DNA of 64,000 nucleotides, taken from positions 9,002,501 to 9,066,500 of the forward strand of contig NC_059556.1 of assembly GCF_905220415.1 (NCBI RefSeq), written 5' to 3'. This DNA comes from Colias croceus. Lineage: Eukaryota; Arthropoda; Insecta; Lepidoptera; Pieridae. Below are positions 35,727 through 45,500 of this stretch, in pieces (within the stretch, counting starts at the first letter, position 1; the number at the start of each line of letters is the position of its first letter). The notes beneath the pieces are model-generated. The model did not search any database, was not told where the DNA came from, and was given only the letters and a program-made list of their open reading frames with translations. Position numbers and translations under genes: made by a program.

Positions 35727-38344
35727 CTGCGCACATCTGCGGGGACTCGATACGTCAGAGCGCTTATGAACAGATGCGCGCCGTCGGCGGACGGCTCAGA
35801 TTGCTCGATGAACTAGAATCAGGAGCGATTACAACTGAACCCGCTCTCAATTTGTTCACATCAGCGTCAGAAGCGGAGAGAAATGTGTGTCTATTTTGGG
35901 CGTCGTTCCTCAAATTGGACCAATTATTACCGTTATTGGTCGAAGCGGGAGCGGACCCGTTGCATTACGATGCACTGGGCCTGTCTCCCCTGCACGCCGC
36001 GGCGTTTAGCGGATCGACCGATTGCGCAAATTATCTCCTATCATGTGGAGTGGATCCAAATTATATGCCGAGATGCTTTGTGCCGCTACATTGTGCAGCA
36101 TTCGGAAATTCAGTGCATGTGGCTAATTTACTAATCAGTAGAGGTGCGTCAGTCCACGCGGCCGTGAAGTATGTCAACTGCGAAGGTGGCCTGCTGCATT
36201 GCGCCGTAAGAGCGAATTCTGTGGATTGCTTGAAATTGTTTATATCTCATGGCGTTGACGTAAACCAGATAGAACCAGGTGGCACTAATGCAATACACTT
36301 AGCGGCTGATTTGGGCATGATTCAATGTCTTACGATATTACTGGATACACCTGAAGCCGATGCGAATGTTAGAACTCGGGTTGGAGATAGAGAATCAACA
36401 GCGTTACATCTAGCAGCCGACGGTGGCTTCGCAGAATGTTTGGATTTACTTCTCACGAAAGGAGCAGACGCTACCCTAAAAAATCACAGAGGATTCACAG
36501 CTTTACACCTTGCGGCAAGGTCTGCCAGTTTGGAATGCGTCGAATCGCTGCTAAGGAAAGGTAACGCAGATCCCAATGCTATGGATTTTGACAAGAGGAC
36601 TCCTTTACATGCAGCTATCGGCAAATCAGACAGCGCATGCGACATAATTGAAACTTTGATCAGTTGGGGAGCCAATGTAAACCAGAAAGATGAATACGGC
36701 TTTACGCCCTTGCACTTAGCTGCACTTGACGGGTTATCTGCGTGTGTGGAGACATTAATCTATCACGGCGCTGACGTAACGACGCGATCTAAAAAGGGCA
36801 ACTCCGCACTTAATGTGATCGCTCGAAAGACGCCCGCGTCACTTGCGATGATAACAAGGAAGTTGGACTGCGCTATCACATTACATCACTCACAGACGAG
36901 TAATCGTGAAGTCGAACTTGAACTCGATTTCCGCAGCATTCTGCAACATTGTTACCCGAGAGAAATAAGCTATTTGAACACTTTTGTCGACGAGGGCCAA
37001 AAGGAAGTACTTCTACATCCTCTTTGCTCCGCTTTCCTGTATATTAAATGGGAGAAAATAAGGAAGTATTACGTTGCACGTCTATTTTTGAGTTTTATAT
37101 TTGTTCTTTGTCTCACGCTTTATGTTTTGACTGCACTTGCACACAACTGCTATAACGGTAGTAAGGATATGGAAGAAACGATTCAAGAACAAGAGCTGTG
37201 TCAAAAACAATCTATACTTGGAGATTTGTTGAGGAAAAATCCATTTGTGATAGAAATGCAGTGGTGGGTATTAGCTGGAATAACAATATTCGAAATATTC
37301 CGAAAAGTCTACGGTATAGCTGGATATTCCACAGTTAAACAGTATCTAATGCAATCTGAAAATATGATAGAGTGGTTTGTCATTGTAAGCGTTTTCTTGA
37401 TATCATACATCTATACGAACATCACTTATACGTGGCAAAATCATGTCGGAGCTTTTGCTGTACTCGCCGGATGGACAAATCTCATGATGATGATCGGACA
37501 GCTACCGGTCTTTGGGACATACGTGGCTATGTATCAAAAAGTACAGAAAGAGTTCGCAAAACTGTTAATGGCCTATTCATGCATTCTCATTGGATTCACA
37601 ATAAGTTTCTGCGTAATATTTCCAGATTCGTCATCGTTCGCCAATCCATTCATGGGCTTTATAACAGTACTGACAATGATGATCGGGGAGCTTAATTTAG
37701 ATTTATTGCTGAACGAACCAGATGGAAATGACCCACCGGTTCTACTAGAATTTTCTGCACAAATAACCTACGTGTTGTTCTTGATGTTTGTCACTGTCGT
37801 ACTAATGAATCTTCTAGTTGGTATCGCGGTACATGACATTCAGGGATTACGAAAAACGGCTGGCCTATCCAAACTGGTTCGACAAACAAAACTAATCTCA
37901 TACATGGAGTTGGCTTTATTCAATGGCTATTTACCTAAATGTCTCTTAAAAATACTCCATTCTTCAGCCCTCGTTTCACCACAAGCCTATCGAGTTGTAT
38001 TGAGTGTGAAGCCATTAAATCCGAGCGAAAAACGCCTCCCTAGAGACATAATGATGGCAGCTTACGACATCGCCAAAATGAGAAAGCAATACGGACACAC
38101 AATATCTTCTAATGGGTCTACAACCGGCGCGTACTCGTGTTTCAAGAAGTACGAAAACAACAATGACTCTAGCTATCGAGAGTACGGTTACTCATCTGGT
38201 TTAGGAAGTCTGCAAGCGAGGCTCGACGAAACTTCGGAGAATGTCCGCCAACTAACACAGGAAGTGAGAGAGTTGAAAAAACTTATAAGCGCTCAGCAGC
38301 TCGTGATACAACAAGCGTTGGCCGGCGCGATGGATACCCGTTGA
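35429..38344 (+). CDS. pyx: TRPA-family cation channel, pyrexia type (971 codons, single exon)
   Basis: About nine to ten ankyrin repeats fill residues 155-475 (for example GLSPLHAAAFSGSTDCANYL, GFTALHLAARSASLECVESL, GFTPLHLAALDGLSACVETL). Six membrane segments follow: S1 ~552-575, S2 ~611-635, S3 ~647-668, S4 ~672-702, S5 ~709-732 and S6 ~780-803. The pore helix and filter lie between S5 and S6 (NPFMGFITVLTMMIGEL, ~740-755). After S6 come a TRP-box-like helix and a C-terminal coiled coil (LQARLDETSENVRQLTQEVR). The length fits Drosophila Pyrexia (about 950 residues), a heat-activated channel protecting flies from heat stress. The start is uncertain: ATG 35429 gives an Arg-rich leader and ATG 35630 (MGHLEYVLAG) is an alternative. 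Within TRPA, assignment to pyrexia rather than painless or TRPA5 rests on overall resemblance. Confidence 0.88.
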   Translation: MPTTRNLLPKRWFRSRRSPNPEEPDVAHRSLPREMDRRPRAARVLASPPRAQNSPLDEESLERAYPSMGHLEYVLAGSSPPAESAPNMYDSFEEPPLDLTAHICGDSIRQSAYEQMRAVGGRLRLLDELESGAITTEPALNLFTSASEAERNVCLFWASFLKLDQLLPLLVEAGADPLHYDALGLSPLHAAAFSGSTDCANYLLSCGVDPNYMPRCFVPLHCAAFGNSVHVANLLISRGASVHAAVKYVNCEGGLLHCAVRANSVDCLKLFISHGVDVNQIEPGGTNAIHLAADLGMIQCLTILLDTPEADANVRTRVGDRESTALHLAADGGFAECLDLLLTKGADATLKNHRGFTALHLAARSASLECVESLLRKGNADPNAMDFDKRTPLHAAIGKSDSACDIIETLISWGANVNQKDEYGFTPLHLAALDGLSACVETLIYHGADVTTRSKKGNSALNVIARKTPASLAMITRKLDCAITLHHSQTSNREVELELDFRSILQHCYPREISYLNTFVDEGQKEVLLHPLCSAFLYIKWEKIRKYYVARLFLSFIFVLCLTLYVLTALAHNCYNGSKDMEETIQEQELCQKQSILGDLLRKNPFVIEMQWWVLAGITIFEIFRKVYGIAGYSTVKQYLMQSENMIEWFVIVSVFLISYIYTNITYTWQNHVGAFAVLAGWTNLMMMIGQLPVFGTYVAMYQKVQKEFAKLLMAYSCILIGFTISFCVIFPDSSSFANPFMGFITVLTMMIGELNLDLLLNEPDGNDPPVLLEFSAQITYVLFLMFVTVVLMNLLVGIAVHDIQGLRKTAGLSKLVRQTKLISYMELALFNGYLPKCLLKILHSSALVSPQAYRVVLSVKPLNPSEKRLPRDIMMAAYDIAKMRKQYGHTISSNGSTTGAYSCFKKYENNNDSSYREYGYSSGLGSLQARLDETSENVRQLTQEVRELKKLISAQQLVIQQALAGAMDTR

Positions 38345-38562
38345 TGATATAATAGGCCATTTATTTTCAATGCCAACGGTATAAGTCAATAAACTATAGC
38401 GAGCATTGTCGATCGTTTATAAGTCTATTGTGAACCGTTGTGAACTTAATCTGGGAGGTGATATTTTGTATTGTACATAGGAAAAATAGTGATGGAGGAT
38501 TCGCTTTTTGTGATCCTAAGTAATGTTTTGGTAGATTATTATTGTGATATAGTGTATGGTAT

Positions 38563-38568
38563 AATAAA
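38563..38568 (+). terminator. Poly(A) signal of pyrexia
   Basis: AATAAA in GTATAATAAAATTATT, about 220 bases after the stop, followed by a GT-rich stretch (TTTAGTGTTTGTTTC). This implies a short 3' UTR. Confidence 0.65.
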
Positions 38569-39910
38569 ATTATTTTTAAAATGATTTTAGTGTTTGTTTC
38601 ATTTAATATCCTTTAAGTATTAAGTCAACAAGTGATTCTTGGTAAAGGTCAGAATATAATATAGTCCTAGTATAGAAACACAAAAATATGTTGAGATGTT
38701 GAGAGTACAGCTATCAAGTATCACATAAAAATTTGCAATAATAGTTAATTATTTTTTTTCTTCTATTTCAACCAACTCAGGCGTCCAACCCGGATTGGCG
38801 TGAAAGGATGCGGATGCGGGTTAAAACTGTCCCGCCTCGTGATCGAAATTTTTTATACTTTATATTTTTAAAGCATTTCAATGCCATAAAACCAAAAATA
38901 GGTATAAAAAATGATTGAAAATGCCATTTCATCATAAAAATGAGGATTCAAATACTTACCTACATAACTAAGTATATTTTCTTTTCTTCATAACCGTGAA
39001 TTATAAATAACTAAGTATAAGATGGAAAAAAATAATTGTAGGTAACAAATTTGAATGACAGATTTCTCATCTAATTTTTAAAATAATTACTTAAGCCAAT
39101 AAATTAAGTGAAAAATAAAAATTTTGAATACTCAATCGTTCTTTTTTTTATCCTAATAATAAAGTAGGAGAATGAATTACCTAACTAGTTAGTTTAGTTT
39201 AGAAGTAAGTAGGTACAATGGTTTATAACTTCTCGACTTGGCGGAGGCACTGCTGTGCCCCCCGATTTATAATTTAGTTATGAACCTTATTAATTAAGTA
39301 TTATTGAGTTGGTTATTATAAATAGGTAATAGAATAGAAATTACTTACGGAATTTTTACTAAATTCATATTAAACTGCACAGATGACAGGATAGCCGATA
39401 GATTGTATTAGCATATTTTTATAGTTAGCGCCAAAAAATCACATAATAGGTACCTTCTTTTTCCTCTTCCAAGTTCCAATACACATACATTAGTTACGTT
39501 TATAGCGTTTATAGCACCTTGTTAGCACTTAGCAATTACCGCCAAAAATCAAATTTTTCTTTTTGTTTATCTTCTTTTTAAGGCCACAGAGTAAGTATTA
39601 TAATATAATGGTGGGTCCACACGACATAAACTTAGTTTGCAAAAATAGGTTTGTATACCACCTTATTGACGACAGTAGCAACATCAAAAGACTGAAATGT
39701 AAATGTAAGTAATCCACCCTTGGAATCCACCTTTGTATTTAAAAAAATGGTTGTCAAACGTATAACATTATTTCATAATTATTATTACTTGTGATTGTGC
39801 TTACGATGACTAAGTACTTGTGATGATTACTTTTCTGACCTTATAATTATTACCAATCATAGATCATTCATTGATTATTATAAGGCCAGTTCCAAATAAA
39901 TACGTGTATA
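38569..39910. other. Intergenic AT-rich stretch
   Basis: One GC-richer patch at 38775-38850 (GGCGTCCAACCCGGATTGGC) has no coding sense that I can support. Otherwise nothing is visible. Confidence 0.5.
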
Positions 39911-40051
39911 GTGCCACAAACTTATCTGACCCGGTGACAAAAACTGGAACTACGTGCCGCCATTTTGAAATGTCACATTTTCACAGACTTTTCATATTTT
40001 GTGAAAGCGACATCAGTGACACTGTCACCGGGTCAGATAAGTTTGTGGCAC
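39911..40051. mobile_element. 141-bp MITE with perfect 29-bp terminal inverted repeats
   Basis: The left end GTGCCACAAACTTATCTGAC... (39911-39939) is the exact reverse complement of 40023-40051. The interior is only about 80 bp and non-coding. No internal transposase is present, and the superfamily is not clear from the ends. Confidence 0.85.
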
Positions 40052-40390
40052 CTGTGGTGGCACCAAGGGTGGCACCTCAGAGCAATAAACCTATAGAGTA
40101 CTTGTACTTGTATCGAGCGTATACAATTTACATATATTTGTTTCTCTCTATCTAAAGAAAACGTCGTATGAAAGAATGAGACAGCTATAGACAACAAGCT
40201 ACGTTTCAACATAGTCATGGCACCATTTTTACTATAGGTACGTTTTTAGATAGATAGAAGGTGATAGTGATGGGATGTGCTTCAATCGATAAAATCGTGA
40301 ATGTATTTTGCATTTACGGTTTCGTGAAATAATAAATAAAAAAAAAACAAAACTAATAATTAATTACAGTTGAATACATTATTTGTTTAA

Positions 40391-40563
40391 TCCTACGTAT
40401 ATAATAAATGCGAAATTATGCGAGAATGGATGATACTCTTTCACTGCGGAACCGATTACAATGAAATTTTGTACATACACACATAGGATAGGTTTTATCC
40501 CGGAAATCCCACGTGAACGGGAACTGTGCAGGATTTTCTTTAAAAACGCGGGTGGAAAGCTAG
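40391..40563 (+). repeat. Family B retroposon inside the P-like element
   Basis: ATCCTACGTATATAATAAATGC to GGGTGGAAAGCTAGT with the core 'AACCGATTACAATGAAATTT'. Confidence 0.72.
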
Positions 40564-40740
40564 TATATTATAAAATAAATTTTAAACTTGAAATGTAACT
40601 ACATAATTTAAAATAAAGATGGAAATGATGATAAAGTTAAAGGAGTGAGGAGAAAGGCACAGTCAGCATGAAGGAATCATGCAGCATTTTAATTTTAACA
40701 AGTTAATAAAAGGACAGTCTTAATGAAAACATTTTCCTAA

Positions 40741-40895
40741 CATCCTACTAATAAAGCGAAAGTTTGTGAGGATGGATGTTTGTTACTCTTTCACGCGAAT
40801 ACTACTAAACCGATTACAATGAAATTTGGAAAAATTACTTTTGATCCCGTAAATCCAACAGGAATGGGAACTATGCGGGTTTTTCTTTGAAAACG
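40741..40895 (+). repeat. Second family B retroposon inside the P-like element
   Basis: CATCCTACTAATAAAGCGAA, 'TTTGTGAGGATGGATGTTTG', 'ATGGGAACTATGCGGGTTTT'. It is 5'-shortened relative to the 9901 copy. Confidence 0.75.
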
Positions 40896-41037
40896 TATGT
40901 ATATTAAGTATGTATTTCAATAGTAGTTTCTCATCTATGAGAACTGTCATTTAATTAACCGTTTAATTTTCACATAGTTACACATTTAAAGTAACTTAGG
41001 TGTAAAAAATTTCAAAATAAAAATTCACTTTCTTTAA

Positions 41038-41175
41038 TCAAATGTATTTATTATCTACAGGAACAAAAAAAACGTAAGCGTAAGATTGCACAATTCTTCT
41101 AGAGTATCCATCTTGATAACACGCAGGCTCGAAATGCAGTGAACACAATATAGCAAATTGTGGCGGCGTCCAATC
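41038..41175 (-). pseudogene. THAP-domain C-terminal half, transposase remnant
   Basis: The minus strand reads DWTPPQFAILCSLHFEPACY and ends VFFVPVDNKYI then TGA. The W-x-P and CSxHF spacing and the following R...VP are hallmarks of the second half of the C2CH THAP zinc finger. The first Cys pair is not visible. A poor acceptor precedes it, so it is probably not functional. Confidence 0.6.
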
Positions 41176-41669
41176 TACTCATGTCTCATGTTTTATACCC
41201 ATTTTTTATTTAGCTCTGGAAATCTAAAACAAAATGAATTTATTAATAATCTAAAAGAGAAATTAATAAACAACAAACTAAAACTAAAACACATAAGTCA
41301 AATAAAACAATCACGTGGTATTTTTTATTTTCCTGCGGTAAAAAATTTACATCTATTATTTGCAACAACAACTACATATAAATCTGATTTAGGAAACAAA
41401 ATAAATAAATCAACGTTAATATGAAATAGATTTTTTGTCATAAATCGATAATATACGCTAGATGTGTTACAACACTACGTGGTAAACAAAATGCCAAACG
41501 TGATATTATTGTGACATTTTTTAAAAATTACTTCATTATTTTGTATTCCACAACCCCATAAAGTGGGTAAATGTTACAGTTACAACATAAAATTACAAAA
41601 AAGCGCTTGATAAAACCTTCAAATAGGTTTAATACATAAATATTTATCAATTTGCTGAAAATCACTTAC

Positions 41670-41713
41670 CGATGGAAAGATATTTTTACATTGTTTTTAT
41701 CCAAAACTCCCAT
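41670..41713 (-). pseudogene. Candidate first exon of the THAP transposase remnant
   Basis: On the minus strand ATG at 41713 gives MGVLDKNNVKISFH and a clean donor CG|GTAAGT. 'SFHR' followed by FP is typical of THAP N-termini, but the N-terminal Cys-x-Cys is absent and the phase does not join the 41175 piece directly. An intermediate exon has been lost, or the match is chance. Confidence 0.4.
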
Positions 41714-42018
41714 TCGACTAGTGATAGCTGGTAGCTAAACATTCAATAGTTATTTTAGCACACTGACAAATAAAAAGAAACACTGTACACTTTATATTTT
41801 CTAAATATTTCGTTAAAAACACTTGACGCACTGAGCCCACCAGCTGGTTGGAAAACAAACTGACTGCCGATGCCGGCGCGCTACGTTTGAAGACAGTGCA
41901 GATACTCTATCGCTATCTCAATCTGGCTTATGCTGTTATTGACTAAGAGTAAGTAGATTAGAAAATATGTATTTTGTTCTGTCTCAATATAAGAGCTCTA
42001 TAGGTTTATTGCTCTGAG

Positions 42019-42461
42019 GGTGGCACCTATATCTAAGCCTATAACGAAATGCCTTGCTATTTTGACAATCACATGTTATTGCTATTGTGACTTTGACATT
42101 TGTCCTTTTGTACTGTTTATTTTGGTCTTAGTTGACATAACATTTGACTATAATATGCGCGCGCCAATTACGAAGCCTCCGATCGATAGATTGAAGAGAA
42201 AAGCGAATCTAGATCTAGGTCTCATCTCTTTCGCCCAGGCGGGAAGCGTACTAACTACAATCTGTACCTGTATCGGCATTATTGATTACTTGTTTCCATC
42301 CGGTCCGCGAGTGTCACTCAGAGCAAATGCAGGGCAGTTTCAAGATACAACTCATTAACATGGGAACACGGGCGGCCGCCTGTAAGAATTTTGAATTCAA
42401 AACGCTGCTTTAACGCCGATTTCAATTGCATGCATGACCAATAACGCGTTTCGTTTTTCAG
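42019..42461. promoter_or_regulatory. Likely 5' flank of unc79
   Basis: This 440-bp stretch has more GC than its surroundings (for example GCGCGCCAATTACGAAGC near 42157) and ends in an acceptor-like CGTTTTTCAG at 42452-42461. It could hold a 5' untranslated exon or promoter. No TATA box is placed. The 112-codon open frame 42020-42358 begins inside the flanking transposon target site and looks fortuitous. Confidence 0.35.
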
Positions 42462-42572
42462 AGTTCGAAACTGCGGCATTTTGCGTAGTAAAAGCTTTTT
42501 ATGTGTTCCTAATGCAGTCCACGCAGCAATCCGATATCATGCAGTTTGCCTTGGAGCCGCTGAATCAGAAAG
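42462..42572 (+). CDS. unc79: unc79 first coding exon (ATG at 42512)
   Basis: Donor AAAG|GTGAGC ends the exon in phase 1 and fits exon 2 exactly (K-V-TAKIR). Start ATG 42512 gives MQSTQQSDIMQFALEPLNQK; a second ATG at 42539 is possible. An acceptor-like TTTTTCAG at 42461 suggests an upstream untranslated exon. A minimal uORF (ATG 42501, Met-Cys-Ser-stop) overlaps the start as TAATG, a layout that favours reinitiation. Confidence 0.7.
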
Positions 42573-45500
42573 GTGAGCTCGTTAAGTCGAGCCATAGTTA
42601 CTGTTGGGTGTTGCACTGTACACCGTGGCACGCTACGCTTCGGCAGGCGGCCCTTGCGCCTCTGCTTCGTCTTCTAGCATTGCCATCCAACTATCTAGTC
42701 TAGTTATCTATTAGTTTACATTTCTTGCAACATAGATCTACTGTTTGTAGAATACAATGTTTAAAAATATTACTTTGTCTACTTAAATATTGGCTACCTT
42801 TCAAAATTTGTCCCCCATTTGTCCCGCACCCCAGTGCTTTTTAATTAAATGTAGACATTATAAGTGATGGCAATTCTATTGAGATTTGTATGTTGATGTC
42901 TTGGTCCCCTTTTTCTAGTGCCGCACGACTTTATCCCAATGTCTGTTATTATAGTGTGAATCCAACTTCTATGTTGTCCGTTTATTGTTGTTTTGTGCTT
43001 ATATTGGTGTGAAAACTTTATGGAGATATTATTTCCAATGTGTTCCAATTTATCACAAAAAATAGCTTTCCTAATGTTCATTGATTAATTAATGTAATTT
43101 AAAATAAGTAGCAACATATTATGTAAAACAAAATCTATTGAAATGATCTGAAAAAAAAAATTATTATTATTTCAATTATAAATACCTTTTCTGTTTGCTC
43201 ACCTTTCTTTCAGGACAGGCTCTTTGCAAGGCTGATTGTACATATTATTATTTTCATAACACGATTCTGGTAAACAATTCGGAAAGTCTGCATGTATATT
43301 GCATATTATATCCATACCATAATACAATAGTACTGTTCTTATAAAACATCATAATCAATATAAGAAACATTCATTGCTAAATGCTAGTATAAAAACAGAT
43401 GCATGAATCTCTCCAGATATTAAGGTAATGTATAATTTAGAGATTTACCTGAATTTATGTAATGTTAAAACAAATCTTAACTTAGAAATAACACAAATAA
43501 GTACAGTGTAAACTCTATATAACGACACTCGATTTAACGACAATGATACACTCTACATAGCATCACACTCACTCTCAATAACGACAACAATTAAGTAATA
43601 AACTCGACGTCATACATACCGAACTTTCTAAGAAATTCGTTCTTTTGTTTACAAATTGGGATTGCTTGCACGTGTAGACTGTTTTTGACCGATACGTTAT
43701 CATATTCTTAGTTGCTCACAAACTTTCAAACTGTAAACATGGCTAGTAAAAGAAAATCATTGTCTATTGACGACTACTTACAACAGACTATACACAATAG
43801 CGTTCAAGTAACATTCTTTTTTATGTACATAACTACTAACACTAGTCTGAAATAAATTTTCTCTTTTTCTAATTCTGATTCTTCTTCTCTCCATTTAACG
43901 ACAACTCTATATAACGCCATAAAATGCACAGTCCCTTCGGTGTCGTTATATAGAGTTTACACTGTACTTTGAAATGGCATACAGCTTAATATTGACTCAT
44001 TAGTTTTACACATTGACAGTGGTAAGTAAGCTTTCCCCGTGGTAAGTGACAAGTAAGTAAGCTTTCCCCATGGTAAGTGACAAGTAAGTAAGCTTTTCCC
44101 ATGGTAAGTGGTAAGTGTAACCTGCAAATTACTACTATGTACTTGGATAAATTGTTAAAAACCTGTTTCCTTTCGCTTGTATCTGCTCTTTAGATCTGAA
44201 ATCTATAAAATAAGTATAAAAATGGATGTTACAATTAAATATTATAAATTTAAAGTTTGGACAGCAATAGACATTTTTAAATGATCAATTTTAATTATAG
44301 TTTAATGGATTGAAATAATAATTTTCTTTCAATTAAATTCAGTGCTTCAGAGGAATATGTTTTTCACAAAACATATCTTCTGTCTTTTTAAGATTAATTC
44401 ATTGTTTTTCATTATTTTCCATTCTGAACACTAAATCGACATAACCATTTTAATAAAATAGCACTAGGTACTTCTCTCTTTATTTGACCAAATTTGGTTT
44501 CTATACAATAAAGAATTTGTTTTACTTACAGAGGTTTCAATGTAAACAATACTCTCATGTTTTTCTTATAATATTTAAACACCACATTCTATGACATGAC
44601 TTAAATCAAAATAAATAACCTGTAAGCAGAACAAATCATGAATGATTCCAACAAAAAATCTTTTTGATGTTGTTTTCCATTATATATTTTTCCCTATGTT
44701 CTATATTCCACTGTTTTGACTATGCTTTCTCCAACTGTCAATAGGAACATAATTGTTTTAAATGAGGTTGTGTTACAGTTACGGCAAAAATCCGAAGTCT
44801 TTATGACGCCCAGCTGCGGCTGATGCACAATATTCAGCCTCTGCCGTCGGGTATCGACATCGCCAACACCGTCAAGTACTTCTCGCAGACGCTGCTCAGT
44901 ATGTTCTTTATAATTGTATCAAGTTAATAGTTTTAGATACTCACTTTTTAATATTCATAATGATGATGTGTCTACCTCATGTAATAATTTTCTAATTTGT
45001 TGCTTCTGAATGTAGATATATAAAATTTGTTCAATCATCATGGTATGAAGTGATAGTAATTTTTACTACTACCCTCATATTTAAAATGACAACTTATACC
45101 CACATCAAATTACAATTTACCCACACTAACTTAAATACAATTAATATTCTTAATTCTTATTTTAAATTCCAAATTTGAATTTCCAAACAAAGCAAATTTT
45201 ACTGTATTTTATTATACAAAAATTTTTTTTTCAATAAGTACGATTTTTTTCACAGTGTAACAGCCAGCATAAAATATTAATTCTAATTTTAATATATTTC
45301 AGGCGTGTTAAAAGATGTGCCGAAATCTCCTCTCGAAATGATGAGAGACGCAGATAATGATGCTGAACGAATGAGCCTGTATCCGAATCTCGATTATAAA
45401 GGACTATTTAATGCAATATCACAACTTGTGGATTCTGCACCGCACCTGCAGTATGGGATTCAAGGTATCAATTTATTATATTATACTATTAAGTATTAAT

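Larger units (their letters stand above)
40076..42018 (-). mobile_element. Decayed P-element-like DNA transposon (1943 bp)
   Basis: The 23-bp ends are perfect inverted repeats: 40076-40098 starts CTCAGAGCAATAAACC and 41996-42018 ends GGTTTATTGCTCTGAG. They are flanked by an 8-bp direct repeat GGTGGCAC (40068-40075 and 42019-42026). On the minus strand, near the 42018 end, two short coding remnants resemble the halves of a THAP zinc finger. An 8-bp target duplication plus an N-terminal THAP domain is the signature of the P superfamily. Most of the transposase is missing and two family B retroposons have inserted (40391 and 40741). Confidence 0.65.

Noticed and set aside
41158..41424. 88-codon + strand frame within the P-like element
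   Set aside because: Overlaps antisense to the THAP fragment and has no recognised motif.
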